From contig JAGCSR010000026.1 of assembly GCA_017964005.1 (NCBI GenBank), forward strand, positions 28,551 to 92,550: a DNA stretch of 64,000 nt. Reading direction: 5' to 3'. This DNA is from Clostridiales bacterium. Its GTDB lineage: Bacteria; Bacillota; Clostridia; Saccharofermentanales; Saccharofermentanaceae. The position numbers were made by a program, and so were the translations under genes. How positions within the stretch are numbered: position 1 is the stretch's first letter; the number at the start of each line of letters is the position of its first letter. Under the pieces are notes generated by a model. The model saw only the letters and a program-made list of their open reading frames with translations, had not been told where the DNA came from and searched no databases. Positions 41,951 to 50,443 of this stretch are shown here, piece by piece.

Positions 41951-43351
41951 ATGCTGGGATCCAGGATAAAGGAATTAAGGAAAAAGAATCATCTGAATCA
42001 GGATGATCTTGCCGAGATGATCGGAATATCCAGACCCACATTGTCGCGCTGGGAAAGAAATGAAGCCGCTCCGGATCTTGAACAGCTGAGAAGGATCGCC
42101 GATGCGTTCGGTATATCCGTGAGCGAACTTCTTGAAGATCAGGAATCACAGGACAAGGACCTTGATCGCACTGAAGAACCCAAAGGATCCGAAGATGACA
42201 ATACTGTCCCGGAGGAACAGATTATTCCGCGGCACGATAATTCAGCTGCCAAAGTCCCGGTACTGATCCTTCTTGCTCTGCTTACCATAGCTGTTTTATC
42301 TTTTGTGCTCCTGGTCACATCTTCCAAGGACAAGGTTCAGACAGAGACTTCGGATCCTTCAACGGAAAATACGACAGAAGATAATGATCTTATCCCGCGT
42401 TCATATCATAAAAAGAGTGAGCGGGTAGAGTTTAACGTCGATAATATTCAGGCTACTAATGCCCGAAAATATATATGGACAGTCAGAGAGGCAAGATTGG
42501 ATGTTCAGGGGTTGGCAAAGGCCCTGATGAAAGATGTTGACTACTACTATAATTCAAGTGAACAGATCTATTGCAACAAAGGATACCCTGAAGATCCGGG
42601 GGCTTTGACAGACAAATGTTGTCTTTACCCTTTATTCTCATATAGTTCGAGTAAACCCGGCAGGACAGACTGGCGCAGGCTCTATTATCCTGCTGATGTT
42701 GATACAGCTGATCCTTTGGATAACTGGTATTGGCTGTCAAATTACAGGAATTACAAGGAATTTGCATTCGGCAGCAGATCCGATTGCAGAGACAATGTCA
42801 TTTCTTTACTATCGAGATACATAGATTCTGACCTTACAAGTTATGATGTTCTGACTTTCTATCTGGATCATACTGAAGCAGGATACGATAAGACGGATCT
42901 TTCATCTGATGATGACTATTATGTTTTCTGTTTTATTGCAAATCCCTGGCAGAGCATATCAGCGGATACAGCTGACAAAGATTCCGATCCCGGTGAGGCT
43001 TCTATTATCGTGATCTACGGATCGGATGGAATAGTTGATGTCAGATTCCAAAAATCCATTAAAGAGTTCGGGATATCGGAAGAGCCGGTTGGGCTCATGG
43101 ATTTCGATGAACTGATGCTGAAGGCGATGACCTGGTGTTACAGCAAAGATGACGATTCGACATATGAGATAACCCGCGCGGAATTGATATTGGATCATGA
43201 CACCGATTCATCCGATTATGTTTTAAGACCCGTCTGGCGTCTGGAAGCGACAGGGACAAGGGCAGATTATCAATACCGTTTTGAAATGCTCTTTGATGCC
43301 GTGACCGGTCAATTCATAAGAACTGTCACGATCGAGCCTGCCGGAAACTGA
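41951..43351 (+). CDS. membrane-anchored XRE-family regulator with an external sensor domain
   Basis: A 466-residue protein. Start at 41951 (MLGSRIKEL) follows GGAGG at 8 nt; a longer frame from 41927 is unlikely. Residues 1-65 are a Cro/C1-type helix-turn-helix (LNQDDLAEMIGISRPTLSRWERNEAAPDLEQLRRIADAFG), then an acidic linker, a single membrane helix at about 103-125 (VPVLILLALLTIAVLSFVLLV) and a large extracytoplasmic acidic domain with many Tyr and Asp that I do not recognise. This order suggests a one-component sensor transmitting an outside signal to DNA. A TATAAT lies at 41918-41923. Its likely targets include the ABC genes next to it, which is inference. Confidence 0.85.
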   Translation: MLGSRIKELRKKNHLNQDDLAEMIGISRPTLSRWERNEAAPDLEQLRRIADAFGISVSELLEDQESQDKDLDRTEEPKGSEDDNTVPEEQIIPRHDNSAAKVPVLILLALLTIAVLSFVLLVTSSKDKVQTETSDPSTENTTEDNDLIPRSYHKKSERVEFNVDNIQATNARKYIWTVREARLDVQGLAKALMKDVDYYYNSSEQIYCNKGYPEDPGALTDKCCLYPLFSYSSSKPGRTDWRRLYYPADVDTADPLDNWYWLSNYRNYKEFAFGSRSDCRDNVISLLSRYIDSDLTSYDVLTFYLDHTEAGYDKTDLSSDDDYYVFCFIANPWQSISADTADKDSDPGEASIIVIYGSDGIVDVRFQKSIKEFGISEEPVGLMDFDELMLKAMTWCYSKDDDSTYEITRAELILDHDTDSSDYVLRPVWRLEATGTRADYQYRFEMLFDAVTGQFIRTVTIEPAGN

Positions 43352-43498
43352 TCATCCCGGCAATATTGCCGAATTCTCAATATTTATTCAGAAAAAGGCG
43401 TAATTCTCACAATCTTTACGGTCCCCGATAATCCTGAATGGTAGTATGAAACTGTAAATAACACAGGAGATACAGCCGGATCAGGCGGGCAGATCGTT

Positions 43499-44695
43499 AT
43501 GAAGTTAAATTTGTTTTCCGAAGGAAGACTCATGTTCTTCTCCGCAGCTTTCATTTTCTTCGCACTGATGACAGTCGGTGTCATCTTCAGTGCGACTGAC
43601 AGCGAATATAACCTTAATCAGACTATAGCAAGAGGTTATATCTCCAAGAATGCCGTTTTCTTCCAGATCCGGGATAAGTCCAAGGGGAGACCCAACACCG
43701 AGATCATCGTAAATGATGACGGTGAGGTTGAAGAAAACTATGAAGTGGATCCTGCGACGGGTACCATAATCATCGACGGAACAGTCGCTAAACCCCAGGA
43801 CCCCCACTTCGTGATCAACAATGACATCATCGACGGCGGCCTTACCAAGATAGAGAAGATGTTGTCTTCTGGCGGAGATAACTATCTTGCTGCAGTCCAT
43901 CAGGGTGAATTCAGAGGAATCTTCTACAAAGGTAAGATAACCAAGATCCCAATGGTAAGAGGAAGATTCTTTACGGAAGAAGAATGTCTTTCCAGACAGA
44001 AGCTTGCCATAATAGGCAAAGACTTCCTTGAGTTTACATTGTGGGAGAACGGGAAGGAATATGTCGTATATAACGGTAATAAGTATCAAGTTATAGGGGT
44101 AACCGGAATATCCAATAACAGTTCCCTTGATCATCTGATCATTGTAAATCTCGGCGGGATGAGTCAGGACGAACAGGCGGCCGGCAGGCTCTACCTTGAC
44201 GGAGACAGGTCATTGAAAGAAGACTTTACCAGGATGCAGGAGATGGCTCCCGGGCTGTTCAATACAAAACTCGACAGGCTCCCCACACCCAAGACACTTA
44301 TCGATTCTGCTTCAGGCGGAATGTATCTTAAGACATACCTTAAGTTGATAATGGGATTCCTGTTTGTGTTCATATATCTGAGTGTGGTAGTACAGGTGCT
44401 CAAACGTCAGAATCTCAAGATATCCGTAATGAGCATATACGGTCTGTCATTCGCAAGAAGATTCATCAATGTGGCGGGAACGGTATTGCTTTGCTCGGGG
44501 ATTGGTCTCTTATTGGGACTTGCGGCAGACATAGTCCTGATAAAGATACAGTTCTTCACACTACCGTTCGCGCTCCTCTATGAGTACATGACATTATTCT
44601 TTGCAACGGGGATCATCATGATAGTGCTGATGGCGCTTATAACCGGGCTTGGAATGAGAAGGGTAAACATCGGGGAGGTAATAAGACAGGTATGA
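43499..44695 (+). CDS. ABC transporter permease, FtsX/MacB-like (first of three)
   Basis: A 398-residue permease. One membrane helix near the N-terminus (LMFFSAAFIFFALMTVGVIFSA), a large extracytoplasmic domain (about residues 35-270) and three C-terminal helices (LIMGFLFVFIYLSVVVQVL, VAGTVLLCSGIGLLLGLAADIVLI, YMTLFFATGIIMIVLMALI) match the MacB/FtsX topology. The ribosome site is weak. The last 4 bp overlap the next permease gene (GTATGA). It would pair with the tandem permeases downstream and the shared ATPase to export peptides, lipoproteins or antimicrobial compounds. Confidence 0.85.
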   Translation: MKLNLFSEGRLMFFSAAFIFFALMTVGVIFSATDSEYNLNQTIARGYISKNAVFFQIRDKSKGRPNTEIIVNDDGEVEENYEVDPATGTIIIDGTVAKPQDPHFVINNDIIDGGLTKIEKMLSSGGDNYLAAVHQGEFRGIFYKGKITKIPMVRGRFFTEEECLSRQKLAIIGKDFLEFTLWENGKEYVVYNGNKYQVIGVTGISNNSSLDHLIIVNLGGMSQDEQAAGRLYLDGDRSLKEDFTRMQEMAPGLFNTKLDRLPTPKTLIDSASGGMYLKTYLKLIMGFLFVFIYLSVVVQVLKRQNLKISVMSIYGLSFARRFINVAGTVLLCSGIGLLLGLAADIVLIKIQFFTLPFALLYEYMTLFFATGIIMIVLMALITGLGMRRVNIGEVIRQV

Positions 44696-46002
44696 AGTTT
44701 TATGCCAGGAATCTCGCAAGATCTGTTTTCGGTCACCCCAAGGTCAACCTGATAATCCTGTTCGATCTGATACTGACGGCTGCAGCTGTCTTCGTCTTGA
44801 TCCAGAACTTCTATTTTCTCAAAGAGAAGCATGATGAATTCTTCGGCGAAGACAGGGTAGCAAAGACATATGAACTGTATGTCGGCGAGTCGGTCTTTCC
44901 TCTGACAGAGAGCGACGCACAGAGCAAGTCAAATATGTTTTATCTCGGGCTTGAGCTTTATAAGGAGATAAATGCATCACCAATAAAGACATTCAGTTAT
45001 ACCCATGATCGCAGAGGCATGAGGGGTGGTTTTTACGATAAGGCTACAGACGAGAAGATGATAGCTTCCGGACATCGTGAACTGATAGACTGGTATTACG
45101 TATCCGATTATGCACTGGAAGCATTTGGATTGAAGATGTCAGAGGGAAGATGGTTTAACAATGAGGAATTGGATTACCCGTATTTACAGGTGAGAGTTCC
45201 TGTTATATTCGGAAGTAATTTTGCCTCGGCTTTTGATGTCGGTGATGTAATCATATTTGATGATGATAACTATTATCATGATGAGGCCGTAGTGGTCGGT
45301 ATTTTGGAGAGCAGTCCGGGAATCGAATACTATGGAATAACGCAGAGCGGTTTTGATGATGCTGTAATTTTCCCGGAAATAGAGTCTTTTCCCCGGCTAC
45401 ATGCACGAAAAGGAAAAGATTTTAGTGGTTATGCTGATCTTCCGAAAAGCATTAGAAGACGACTTGACTATGTTGACAGAGAAAGGTTTCGTACACTTAC
45501 AACCGGATACCTGTACTGTCCTGATGAATCGGTCGATGTACAGAAACTGATAAACGATTACACTTCCAAATATGGTTTCTATCAGATCACTGCTACTCCG
45601 ATTGACGGCACTTCATATTCCGAGACCAAGTCTATCTCCGAACGCAATCTCCTTCTCATAGGAGTCCTTGCGGTATCTACAACGGTCATCTGCATGATCT
45701 CTTTGGGCGGAGTCCTTTATAACCGTACTCTTGATGACCGAAGAACATATTGCATCTACATGAGCGCGGGCATTCCCTTGTGGAAGATAAACCTCTCTCT
45801 TATCATGGAGATGTTGATCTGGATGGTCATATCCCTTATGCCGGTTATAGCTTTGTCCTTGTATGAATTCGAGACCCTTCTGATACCCCTGTGGCAGATA
45901 GCCCTGTTTGAACTGATAGTTATGTCAGTATCCATAGCACCGTCACTTCGGGTCAACTCTAAATGTAATCTCGACCTTCTCATAAGAAACCAGATGAATT
46001 AA
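44692..46002 (+). CDS. ABC transporter permease, FtsX-like (paralogue A)
   Basis: A 436-residue permease with an N-terminal helix (VNLIILFDLILTAAAVFVLIQ), a long extracytoplasmic domain and three C-terminal helices (LLLIGVLAVSTTVICMISLGG, MLIWMVISLMPVIALSLY, LWQIALFELIVMSVSIAP). It is paralogous to the gene at 46694-48004: the first about 60 and last about 140 residues are almost identical, while the extracytoplasmic middle has diverged. The pair looks like an old tandem duplication with later homogenisation of the membrane parts. Starts 4 bp before the first permease ends. Confidence 0.87.
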   Translation: MKFYARNLARSVFGHPKVNLIILFDLILTAAAVFVLIQNFYFLKEKHDEFFGEDRVAKTYELYVGESVFPLTESDAQSKSNMFYLGLELYKEINASPIKTFSYTHDRRGMRGGFYDKATDEKMIASGHRELIDWYYVSDYALEAFGLKMSEGRWFNNEELDYPYLQVRVPVIFGSNFASAFDVGDVIIFDDDNYYHDEAVVVGILESSPGIEYYGITQSGFDDAVIFPEIESFPRLHARKGKDFSGYADLPKSIRRRLDYVDRERFRTLTTGYLYCPDESVDVQKLINDYTSKYGFYQITATPIDGTSYSETKSISERNLLLIGVLAVSTTVICMISLGGVLYNRTLDDRRTYCIYMSAGIPLWKINLSLIMEMLIWMVISLMPVIALSLYEFETLLIPLWQIALFELIVMSVSIAPSLRVNSKCNLDLLIRNQMN

Positions 46003-46017
46003 AGGAGAAATATTTTT

Positions 46018-46674
46018 ATGGCATTGATCGAACTTCAGGGAATAAACAAGTCCTTCGGTACAAAGGATAAGAAAGTAAGCGTATTGGAGAACCTCAGTCT
46101 TAAAGTCGAAGAAGGCGAGATGGTAGCGATAATGGGAAAGAGCGGAGCAGGCAAGACGACGCTGCTCAACATAATCGCGGCAATAGACTATCCTGATTCG
46201 GGAACGTATCTTTACGACGGTAAGGAAGTAAAGACAAGGAATACCTCGCAGGGCATAAAGTTCAGGAAAGACAGGATAGGACTTATAGTACAGCATTTTG
46301 CCCTGATAAATGATTTCAAGGTCTACGACAATGTGGAACTTGGACTTTGGGAGACAAATGTCAAAGGTTCGGCAAGAAAGAAGAGGGTAATGGAAGTCTT
46401 GGAGTCCTTAGGCATAGCAGACCTTAAGGACAAGTATCCGAATGTGTTGTCGGGAGGAGAAAAGCAGAGGGTAGCGATAGGAAGGGCTATAGCAAATAAC
46501 CATAAACTTCTTTTGGCAGACGAACCTACAGGTTCACTTGATTCGGATACAGAGCAGGATATCCTTAATATCCTGAAAGACTTAAACTCCAAAGGCATGA
46601 CGATAGTCATGGTAACCCACGACGAAGATGTGGCGAACGTCTGTGACAGGACGATATTCCTGGATAAGCATTGA
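46018..46674 (+). CDS. ABC transporter ATP-binding protein (MacB/LolD-like)
   Basis: A 218-residue ATPase energising the flanking permeases. Walker A AIMGKSGAGKTTLLN, Q-loop around VQHFALI, signature LSGGEKQRVAIGRAI, Walker B LLLADEPTGSLD and H-loop VMVTHDEDVA are all intact. AAAGGAG precedes the ATG. It is sandwiched between two near-identical permease genes, so one ATPase dimer may serve alternative permease pairs. Confidence 0.95.
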   Translation: MALIELQGINKSFGTKDKKVSVLENLSLKVEEGEMVAIMGKSGAGKTTLLNIIAAIDYPDSGTYLYDGKEVKTRNTSQGIKFRKDRIGLIVQHFALINDFKVYDNVELGLWETNVKGSARKKRVMEVLESLGIADLKDKYPNVLSGGEKQRVAIGRAIANNHKLLLADEPTGSLDSDTEQDILNILKDLNSKGMTIVMVTHDEDVANVCDRTIFLDKH

Positions 46675-46693
46675 TTTTCCAAAAGAACTGAAT

Positions 46694-48004
46694 ATGAAGT
46701 TCTACACTAAGAATTTTGCAAGATCTGTCTTTACTCATCCTAAGGTCAACCTGATAATCCTGTTTGACCTGATATTGACGGCTGCGGCAGTCTTCGTATT
46801 GATCCAGAACTTCTATTTCCTGAAAGAGAAGCATGATGAGTTCTTCAGTGAGGACAGAGTGGCAAAGACATATGAACTGTATGTTGGAGATGAACTCTTT
46901 CCACTTGTAGAAAGCGATCTTTATAGCAAATCGTCGATGTATTACATTGGTCTCAAACTCTATAATGAGATCAATTCGTCGTCAATAAAGACATTTGGTT
47001 ATAGTTATGAATTAAAAGGGATGAGGGGGGCTTTCTTTGATAAGGCCACAGATGAGAAGATGATCAATTCCGGACATAGAAAGATGGTTGACCGGTATTA
47101 TGTGACAGATTATGCATTGGATGGATTAGGTCTTCAGATAGCAGAGGGCAGATGGTTTAACCAGGAAGAATTGGATCATCCCTATTTACAAGAGAGAGTT
47201 CCGATGGTGTTGGGAAGTAACTTTGCCAGTACTTTTGATGTAGGGGATATCATAATATATGATGATGATGTTAGATTTCATGACGAGGCAGTTGTTGTTG
47301 GATTTTTGGAAAGCAACACAGCGATTGAATACTATGGAGTCTCACAGGGCGGATTTGATGATGCCGTAATCATGCCGGAAATTTATTTTTTCCCAAGAAT
47401 ACATGCAAATAAAGATATGAGCGGGTATGATCCGGACAAACTCAGAGAAGGAATACAGAGAAGAGACGATGCGGTCAACTATGAAAGAGTTCGTACATTG
47501 ACCAGCGGATATCTTTATTGTCCCGATGAGAACGTTGATGTACAAAAATTGATCAATGATTATACTTCCAAGTATGGTTTTTACCAGATTACGGCTACAC
47601 CGATCGATGGTGCTGCATACTCAGAGACAAAGTCCATATCCGAAAGAAATCTCCTGCTTATAGGAGTACTTGCTGTATCAACCACGGTTATCTGTATGAT
47701 ATCTTTGGGAGGAGTCCTCTATAACCGTACACTGGATGACAGGAGGACTTACTGTATCTATATGAGCGCAGGGATTCCCTTGTGGAAGATAAATCTCTCG
47801 CTTATAACGGAGATGTTATTTTGGATGATCTTGTCCATATTGCCTGTAATAGCTCTGTCTTTATACGAGTATCAGACATTGATGATACCTCTCTGGCAGA
47901 TAGGCCTGTTCGAACTTATCGTTATGGCAGTATCCATAGCGCCGTCACTTAGGGTTAATTCTAAATGTAATCTTGATCTTCTCATAAGAAACCAGATGAA
48001 TTAG
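46694..48004 (+). CDS. ABC transporter permease, FtsX-like (paralogue B)
   Basis: A 436-residue permease, the same length as paralogue A. I start it at 46694 (MKFYTKNFARS), aligned with the paralogue's ATG; the frame is open further upstream into the ATPase gene without reason to use it. Residues 1-60 and about 300-436 are nearly identical to paralogue A, the middle much less (YELYVGDELFPLVESDLYSK against YELYVGESVFPLTESDAQSK at one edge). Membrane topology is the same. It may have a changed ligand-facing domain. Confidence 0.87.
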   Translation: MKFYTKNFARSVFTHPKVNLIILFDLILTAAAVFVLIQNFYFLKEKHDEFFSEDRVAKTYELYVGDELFPLVESDLYSKSSMYYIGLKLYNEINSSSIKTFGYSYELKGMRGAFFDKATDEKMINSGHRKMVDRYYVTDYALDGLGLQIAEGRWFNQEELDHPYLQERVPMVLGSNFASTFDVGDIIIYDDDVRFHDEAVVVGFLESNTAIEYYGVSQGGFDDAVIMPEIYFFPRIHANKDMSGYDPDKLREGIQRRDDAVNYERVRTLTSGYLYCPDENVDVQKLINDYTSKYGFYQITATPIDGAAYSETKSISERNLLLIGVLAVSTTVICMISLGGVLYNRTLDDRRTYCIYMSAGIPLWKINLSLITEMLFWMILSILPVIALSLYEYQTLMIPLWQIGLFELIVMAVSIAPSLRVNSKCNLDLLIRNQMN

Positions 48005-48016
48005 TGGTATCATATG

Positions 48017-48047
48017 CAAGGGGATGGGCTGACCTGTCCCCTTGTTT
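48017..48047 (+). terminator. possible terminator after the ABC genes
   Basis: CAAGGGGA (48017-48024) pairs with TCCCCTTG (48037-48044), followed by TTT. A moderate stem with a short U-run, between the last permease and the next membrane protein. Confidence 0.5.
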
Positions 48048-48068
48048 CTGGTATAGGGGAGGATATAG

Positions 48069-49172
48069 ATGACACTTGTCTTTATGTATTTGGGATTAAT
48101 GATCGTAGCAATTGCGATACTTGCAATCCTGTTTATCTTAGGACTTACGTTCCTTATCGTGGGACTGGTCAAGAAGGGCAAAGCCAAGAACCGCGGCAAG
48201 AAAGCGCCTCTGGTTTTTATCATCGTCGGTATCGTATTTCTCGTGCTTCCCGTGGGATGCGGAACTGTGGCGCTGCTTACGGGGGCAACGTCTTCCGTGA
48301 AGACCGCTATCCAAAGAAGGTTATACGAACATCCGACGGACAGATGGAAGAAGGAATGGGTCACTGACAATTCGGCTGCGTATGAGGCGATCAATACGAT
48401 GCTTGAGGCCGCCGACAAGGGTGACCGTGAGTTGTTCGCATCGTTCTTTACCGAGGAGATCCAAAACCGTCCTGACTTTGAACAGAGAATGGACAGGTTC
48501 TGGGAGAAGTATCCCGGGGGATTATATAGGGAGGGCATTGAGCCTGAAAACGGAGTGCCGGGAGAAGCGTCCTATGACCACGGTTCTGTTGTAAAGGACG
48601 GCTATGCTGTTTATTCCATAGAATCCGGCGGACAATGGTACTTTATCTCTCTTGACCTTCACTACCAGGATACCGACCATCCGGAGAAGGTGGGAGTTAC
48701 GTCTTTTGTTATGGCCGATATGGTCGGACGCGCTATCCAGCTGGAAGAAGCCAATAAAATATCGGATGATTATGAGCAGTCATATCTGACATGCGATATC
48801 AAGAACGGATCTTCCCTTACCGCAAAGAGGATAAGCGGGATCCCCCATATATGGAACGAGACTTCCGAAGATAAGCTCACCAAAGAACAGATGCGGGATC
48901 TTATTGCGGAATGTTATTCCGTACAGGACCTGATAGATAAAGGTATTGGTGAACCTAACGCCGAATTCAAGATGTACAATGCCACGGGCTATGAGATCTA
49001 TTACGGGCTTAAGTCCGAGGGCGGAAGGGAACTGTTTTTGCATATCACCGCTTCGAAGCCCAGGGGAAGGATCATATACGGAGATCTCTGCTATGAAGAT
49101 GAGACGGATTACGATTTTGAGATGTGTCCGTTCAGACCTCTTGAGAATGATGATTTATTTTCGGCAAATTAG
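48069..49172 (+). CDS. membrane protein with a DUF5104-like external domain
   Basis: A 367-residue protein with two N-terminal membrane helices (LGLMIVAIAILAILFILGLTFLIVGLV and PLVFIIVGIVFLVLPVGCG) joined by a basic loop. The outer part starts with YEAINTMLEAADKGDRELFASFFTEE, the same helical motif as in the lipoprotein at 14.0-14.6 kb, then NTF2-like strands (YAVYSIESGGQWYFISLDLHY). The C-terminal about 120 residues form another beta-rich region. GGGGAGG precedes the ATG at 8 nt. It may belong to the same envelope-binding family; function unknown. Confidence 0.83.
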   Translation: MTLVFMYLGLMIVAIAILAILFILGLTFLIVGLVKKGKAKNRGKKAPLVFIIVGIVFLVLPVGCGTVALLTGATSSVKTAIQRRLYEHPTDRWKKEWVTDNSAAYEAINTMLEAADKGDRELFASFFTEEIQNRPDFEQRMDRFWEKYPGGLYREGIEPENGVPGEASYDHGSVVKDGYAVYSIESGGQWYFISLDLHYQDTDHPEKVGVTSFVMADMVGRAIQLEEANKISDDYEQSYLTCDIKNGSSLTAKRISGIPHIWNETSEDKLTKEQMRDLIAECYSVQDLIDKGIGEPNAEFKMYNATGYEIYYGLKSEGGRELFLHITASKPRGRIIYGDLCYEDETDYDFEMCPFRPLENDDLFSAN

Positions 49173-49223
49173 GATATAATTGTAAAAGATCAAGCTTTTC
49201 GAAAACTTAAGGGGGTAACCTTT

Positions 49224-50333
49224 ATGAGTAAATATGATTTTCTCGTGGTAGGAGCCGGACTGTACGGAGCTACTTTCGCAAGGCTCGCGACTGATGCGGG
49301 ATATAAGTGCCTCGTGATCGACAGAAGAGCTCATATCGCGGGCAACTGTTATACGGTCAATGTTCACGGCATCAACGTCCACAAGTTCGGAGCGCATATC
49401 TTCCATACCGACAACCGTGAGGTCTGGGATTTTGCCACGAGATTTGCCGAGTTCAATAACTATGTGCATTCCGTAGTCGCGAACTATAAAGGAGAGATAT
49501 ATTCCCTTCCGTTCAATATGTACACATTCAATGAGATGTGGGGCGTCATCAATCCCGAGCAGGCAAGGAAGAAGCTGGACGAGCAGATCGCCGACGGATT
49601 CAAAGAAGATCCTCAGAATCTCGAAGAGCAGGCAATATCCCTCATCGGACGCGATATCTATATCAAGCTCGTAAAAGGATATACCGAGAAACAGTGGGGA
49701 AGGGACGCGACGGAACTGCCGGGATTCATCATCAAGAGACTTCCCGTCAGGATGACGTTCAACAACAACTACTTCAACGACAGATATCAGGGAATCCCCG
49801 TCAACGGCTACACCGAGTGGATCGCCAACATGCTCGAGGGGATCGAAGTAAAGCTCAACACTGACTTCATCGAGAACCGTGACGAGTGCGCGGATCTTGC
49901 GGATACGATCATCTATTCCGGCATGATCGATGAGTACTATAACTATGAGTTCGGTAATCTCGAGTACAGGTCGTTAAGGTTCGACAGCGAGTATCTGCCG
50001 GGTACGGATAACTTCCAGGGCAATGCTGTTGTCAATTATACTGACAGGAAGAAGCCTTTCACGAGGATCATAGAGCATAAGCACTTTGAATTCTCCGAGG
50101 AGCAGGGAACCATAATCACCCACGAATATCCTGCGGAGTGGCAGCCCGGCGATGAGCCTTACTATCCCATCAACAATGATGTGAACAACGAGCTGTTCGC
50201 CAAGTATCAGCAGAAGGCCAAGGAGGAGGGCGGAGTGTTCTTCGGCGGACGTCTGGGCAAGTATAAGTACTTTGACATGGACGACACTATCGCCGACGCG
50301 ACCCAGGATTTCAGGACTATCACGAACAGCTGA
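49224..50333 (+). CDS. glf: UDP-galactopyranose mutase
   Basis: A 369-residue flavoenzyme that converts UDP-galactopyranose to UDP-galactofuranose for cell-surface glycans. The FAD-binding motif DFLVVGAGLYGATFARLA begins the protein; HIAGNCYT, HKFGAHIFHT, WGRDATELP, NDRYQGIPVNGYT and the C-terminal GRLGKYKYFDMDD are all typical. GGGGG precedes the ATG and a TATAAT lies at 49175-49180. No glycosyltransferase cluster adjoins it; it stands alone and ends in a strong terminator. Confidence 0.97.
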   Translation: MSKYDFLVVGAGLYGATFARLATDAGYKCLVIDRRAHIAGNCYTVNVHGINVHKFGAHIFHTDNREVWDFATRFAEFNNYVHSVVANYKGEIYSLPFNMYTFNEMWGVINPEQARKKLDEQIADGFKEDPQNLEEQAISLIGRDIYIKLVKGYTEKQWGRDATELPGFIIKRLPVRMTFNNNYFNDRYQGIPVNGYTEWIANMLEGIEVKLNTDFIENRDECADLADTIIYSGMIDEYYNYEFGNLEYRSLRFDSEYLPGTDNFQGNAVVNYTDRKKPFTRIIEHKHFEFSEEQGTIITHEYPAEWQPGDEPYYPINNDVNNELFAKYQQKAKEEGGVFFGGRLGKYKYFDMDDTIADATQDFRTITNS

Positions 50334-50361
50334 TAGGTATCAGCAGGTTAAAGCTTACCAG

Positions 50362-50393
50362 GACTGCCTTATAAAATAATAAGGCAGTCTTTT
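50362..50393 (+). terminator. terminator of glf
   Basis: GACTGCCTTAT (50362-50372) pairs with ATAAGGCAGTC (50379-50389), followed by TTTT. Confidence 0.88.
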
Positions 50394-50401
50394 AATGTGT
50401 G

Positions 50402-50410
50402 TGGTATAAT
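50402..50410 (+). promoter_or_regulatory. extended -10 promoter
   Basis: TGGTATAAT, an extended -10 (TGnTATAAT) placed 34 bp before the start of the SurA-like gene; no clear -35. Confidence 0.55.
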
Positions 50411-50443
50411 CCATAAGTTATATTGCTCTTATCGGAGGTTCAA

